This document shows positions 62,296 through 64,000 of a stretch of 64,000 bases of DNA, piece by piece (the first letter of the stretch is position 1; each line of letters opens with the position of its first letter). The stretch spans positions 34,706 through 98,705 of the forward strand of contig JALRLY010000270.1 of the NCBI GenBank assembly GCA_023647555.1, in the 5' to 3' direction. Source of the stretch: Pancytospora philotis (Eukaryota > Microsporidia). Below the pieces are notes generated by a model, which was given only the letters and a program-made list of their open reading frames with translations, was not told the origin of the DNA and made no database searches. Made by a program: the position numbers and the translations under genes.

Positions 62296-62891
62296 GTGGG
62301 CTTTGTGTCACTGCATGCAGGCTTGTCTGGGGTGCGCGGCGGCGCCTGTGCGCGGCGGAGCCTGTGCTTGCCCGTTTGTCGGGGATAAGCGGTAAATGCG
62401 AAAGCGGTTGCTACACGGTGCGATCTCATGTTATAATCAGCATTTAAAACGCGGCATTCGATACATCCTTGCAACAGTCTAGAATCAACGCCTGCGTGCG
62501 TTTACTAGAAATGGCTGCGGAGCAGGGCTGGAGCCCGCCGGAAGAAACAGTGTAACAGCGCTTATAACTTTGTATTCTTGCATGTATCTAAGATGAACTT
62601 AGCATAGGTGAGTGGTGCGGGCTTTAATACACACATTGCTGCATAAGAATCGAGCACGAATCGCCCTACTGTAATATGCTGTCCACTTTACTGTAATATG
62701 CTGTCAGCAAGTGCAGCCGCGCCAAAAACTGTGTGAGGCAAGAAATGTGAATGTCATGATTGTTAAGCTAGACTGGTTAATAAACCTGCAAAGCGTGTTA
62801 ATAAAGATCAAATGCAGCTGGATGTTTACAGTTGGCATGGCCCGCGGCACTACCCATGAAACAATCTAAGCACCGGCTACTGCAAACAAAC
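62296..62891. other. spacer between divergent Sec24 B and the SNARE gene
   Basis: Contains a short direct repeat (TACTGTAATATGCTGTC at 62669 and 62690). The SNARE frame is open from 62832. Confidence 0.5.
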
Positions 62892-63395
62892 ATGGACGAA
62901 GACTTCGGGCACAAGATGCTGCGGCTAGAGGCAGACGTGAACGCGCTCGCCGCATCAGGGCCCGTAGACGCCGACCTGGTCGCCGGGATAAACGGGCTGC
63001 TCAGCGTGATGGACTCGTATGCCGAGCACTGCGAGCTGTCGCGCGAGATGCTAGCAGCGCTGAACCGCCAGAAGATGCGGTATGCAGAGCTGCTGGGCAG
63101 CCGCATGCTGTACCACAGCGCGGACCGCAGCGCGCGGATCGACAGGATCACGCAGGACGTCGAGCGCATCGCCGGGGCGCAGCAGATCGTGCACGACTAC
63201 GTTGCCGGGCAGGCGTCGGCGGTCGACACCATCCTCGCACACATGGCGGTGAGCGAGCTGTACATCCAGGACTCGCTGAGCGAGATGGCGGTGCACAAGC
63301 AAAGCGTAGGCAGGCGCATGAAGTACTGGCGCGCCGCCGCCGTCTTCGGCACCGTCCTAGCTGGTCTCGCGATCTACAGAATAGTACTCGGTTAG
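62892..63395 (+). CDS. Qa-SNARE (syntaxin-like)
   Basis: The product has 167 residues. The C-terminal half is a SNARE motif with Gln at the zero layer (VAGQASAVDTI, about residue 112), preceded by DVERIAGAQQIVHDYVAGQA and followed by QDSLSEMAVHKQSVGRRMKY, and one C-terminal membrane helix (AAAVFGTVLAGLAIYRIVLG). The I..IE...I..IF.DLA.LV..Q...ID pattern is that of Qa-syntaxins. The N-terminal helices are short compared with Sed5 or Sso1. The compartment cannot be decided. ATG at 62892 follows CAAACAAAC; ATGs at 62832 and 62856 are alternatives. Confidence 0.65.
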   Translation: MDEDFGHKMLRLEADVNALAASGPVDADLVAGINGLLSVMDSYAEHCELSREMLAALNRQKMRYAELLGSRMLYHSADRSARIDRITQDVERIAGAQQIVHDYVAGQASAVDTILAHMAVSELYIQDSLSEMAVHKQSVGRRMKYWRAAAVFGTVLAGLAIYRIVLG

Positions 63396-64000
63396 TCGTG
63401 ACTGCCATTAATAAAATTTTGCTGTGACAAATTCTTTGCCTGCGTGTTTTTGTGCCGCAAATTTTTTATGTCTCTGACTTGCCACGCCTATGTGCGACGC
63501 AGCGACGCGGCTACGCCGCCGGCACCCCTCCGCAAAATTTTTCCGCCCGCGCAAAATTTTCCGCGCCGGCCGACGCGCAAGCGCCCCGCACCCCTCGCCG
63601 CGCATTGATCGCGTCAAAATATACTTAATTTGATAACGGTATTGATCTGATAGATTAAATTTTTGTGATGGGAAGGCGTGCGGGCGCTGTTTTTACAAGC
63701 GTGTGGCAGCATTTGGTTGCGTCATCTGATCCAATTTATCAATTGAGTGATCGTGTAGTAATGGCTGAAAAATGACTTAAAAATTTACGACGTGCGCGAA
63801 TCGCTCAAATATAAATATAAATGCCTATACATAATGTATAATTAGCCTTGGATACTATAAAGTAAAACGAACACGCTATTTTCGATTCATCTAACTTTGC
63901 TATAAGCATCATACGCCTACTGTGCGTCAATTATCATGCTCATGCATCTTAAACTGGCATGCAAACACTAAACTACAAAATGTCACATAATCGCAAAAAC
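63396..64000. other. right-end region without a visible gene
   Basis: GC-rich to about 63600, then strongly AT-rich. Contains repeated CGCAAAATTTTTCCGC-type elements at 63531-63564 and CGCAAATTTTTTA near 63458. No frame with codon bias was found; a promoter for a gene beyond 64000 or an unidentified RNA is possible. Confidence 0.4.
63531..63564. repeat. two copies of GCAAAATTTT(T)CCGC
   Basis: GCAAAATTTTTCCGC and GCAAAATTTTCCGC lie 3 nt apart inside an otherwise GC-rich stretch, next to no annotated gene. Confidence 0.55.

Noticed and set aside
60117..62447. 776-codon open frame antisense to Sec24 B
   Set aside because: It is a mirror of the G/C third-position bias of the sense gene. Its product is rich in R, V, E, H and A without motifs, while the sense strand encodes a clear Sec24.

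Overview
The window looks like a piece of nuclear genome from a very compact eukaryote, most consistent with a GC-rich microsporidian; genus and species cannot be read from the sequence. The reasons are short intergenic spacers, shortened proteins, almost no introns (the only two convincing ones are 23 nt each), A3-6T3-6 elements and CCC/CCCC runs a few bases upstream of start codons, AATAAA-type signals at or just after stop codons, and a reduced gene set that keeps a [2Fe-2S] ferredoxin and half-size ABC transporters of the kind that remain with mitosomes. Conserved genes prefer G or C at third codon positions. Lineage-specific genes, especially the tandem family at 7.8-13.0 kb, are visibly more AT-rich.

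Layout. 0-7.4 kb: Rrn3 (cut by the left edge), a 27-codon hydrophobic ORF, TAF12, RNase P protein POP4, a probable structured RNA (2697-3023), a Spc24-like kinetochore protein, a PRA1-like membrane protein and a first Sec24. 7.8-14.6 kb: three tandem paralogues of an unrecognised secreted, membrane-anchored family and an orphan gene. 15-27.7 kb: CDK7/Kin28, a telobox-type Myb protein, ribosomal eL30, Ste24 protease, mitosomal ferredoxin, an acidic orphan, Hrd3/Sel1-like, Pfs2/WDR33, Utp7 and an RPC4-like protein. 27.8-37.1 kb: tRNA-Asn, Rab GDI, eL39, eIF2B-gamma, GINS Psf3, tRNA-Met, GPN1 GTPase, Tsr1, and a head-to-head MED18/E2F pair. 37.5-52.4 kb: two ABC half-transporters, SUMO E1 subunit Uba2, a NOT-box protein, two orphans, prolyl-tRNA synthetase, a multi-BRCT protein, V-ATPase subunit G and a 52-residue orphan. 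52.5-63.4 kb: condensin Cnd1/CAP-D2, an intron-containing eight-pass membrane protein, DNA ligase I, a MED22-like protein, a second Sec24 and a Qa-SNARE. The last 600 bp show no gene.

How the genes fit together. Most belong to core eukaryotic machinery: transcription by Pol I (Rrn3), Pol II (TAF12, CDK7, MED18, MED22-like, E2F, GPN1) and Pol III (RPC4-like); RNA processing and ribosome production (POP4, Pfs2, Utp7, Tsr1, NOT, eL30, eL39); DNA replication and chromosome work (Psf3, ligase I, BRCT, condensin, Spc24, telobox Myb); and the secretory pathway (two Sec24, GDI, PRA1-like, SNARE, Hrd3, Ste24). There is no sign of operons; neighbouring genes are functionally mixed and on both strands.

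The less expected signals are the three-copy secreted family duplicated together with its upstream block; two almost identical 23-nt introns in one gene; two ABC half-transporters whose missing catalytic residues are complementary; a GC-rich candidate RNA with paired ends next to an RNase P protein gene; and a large disordered insertion in Uba2.
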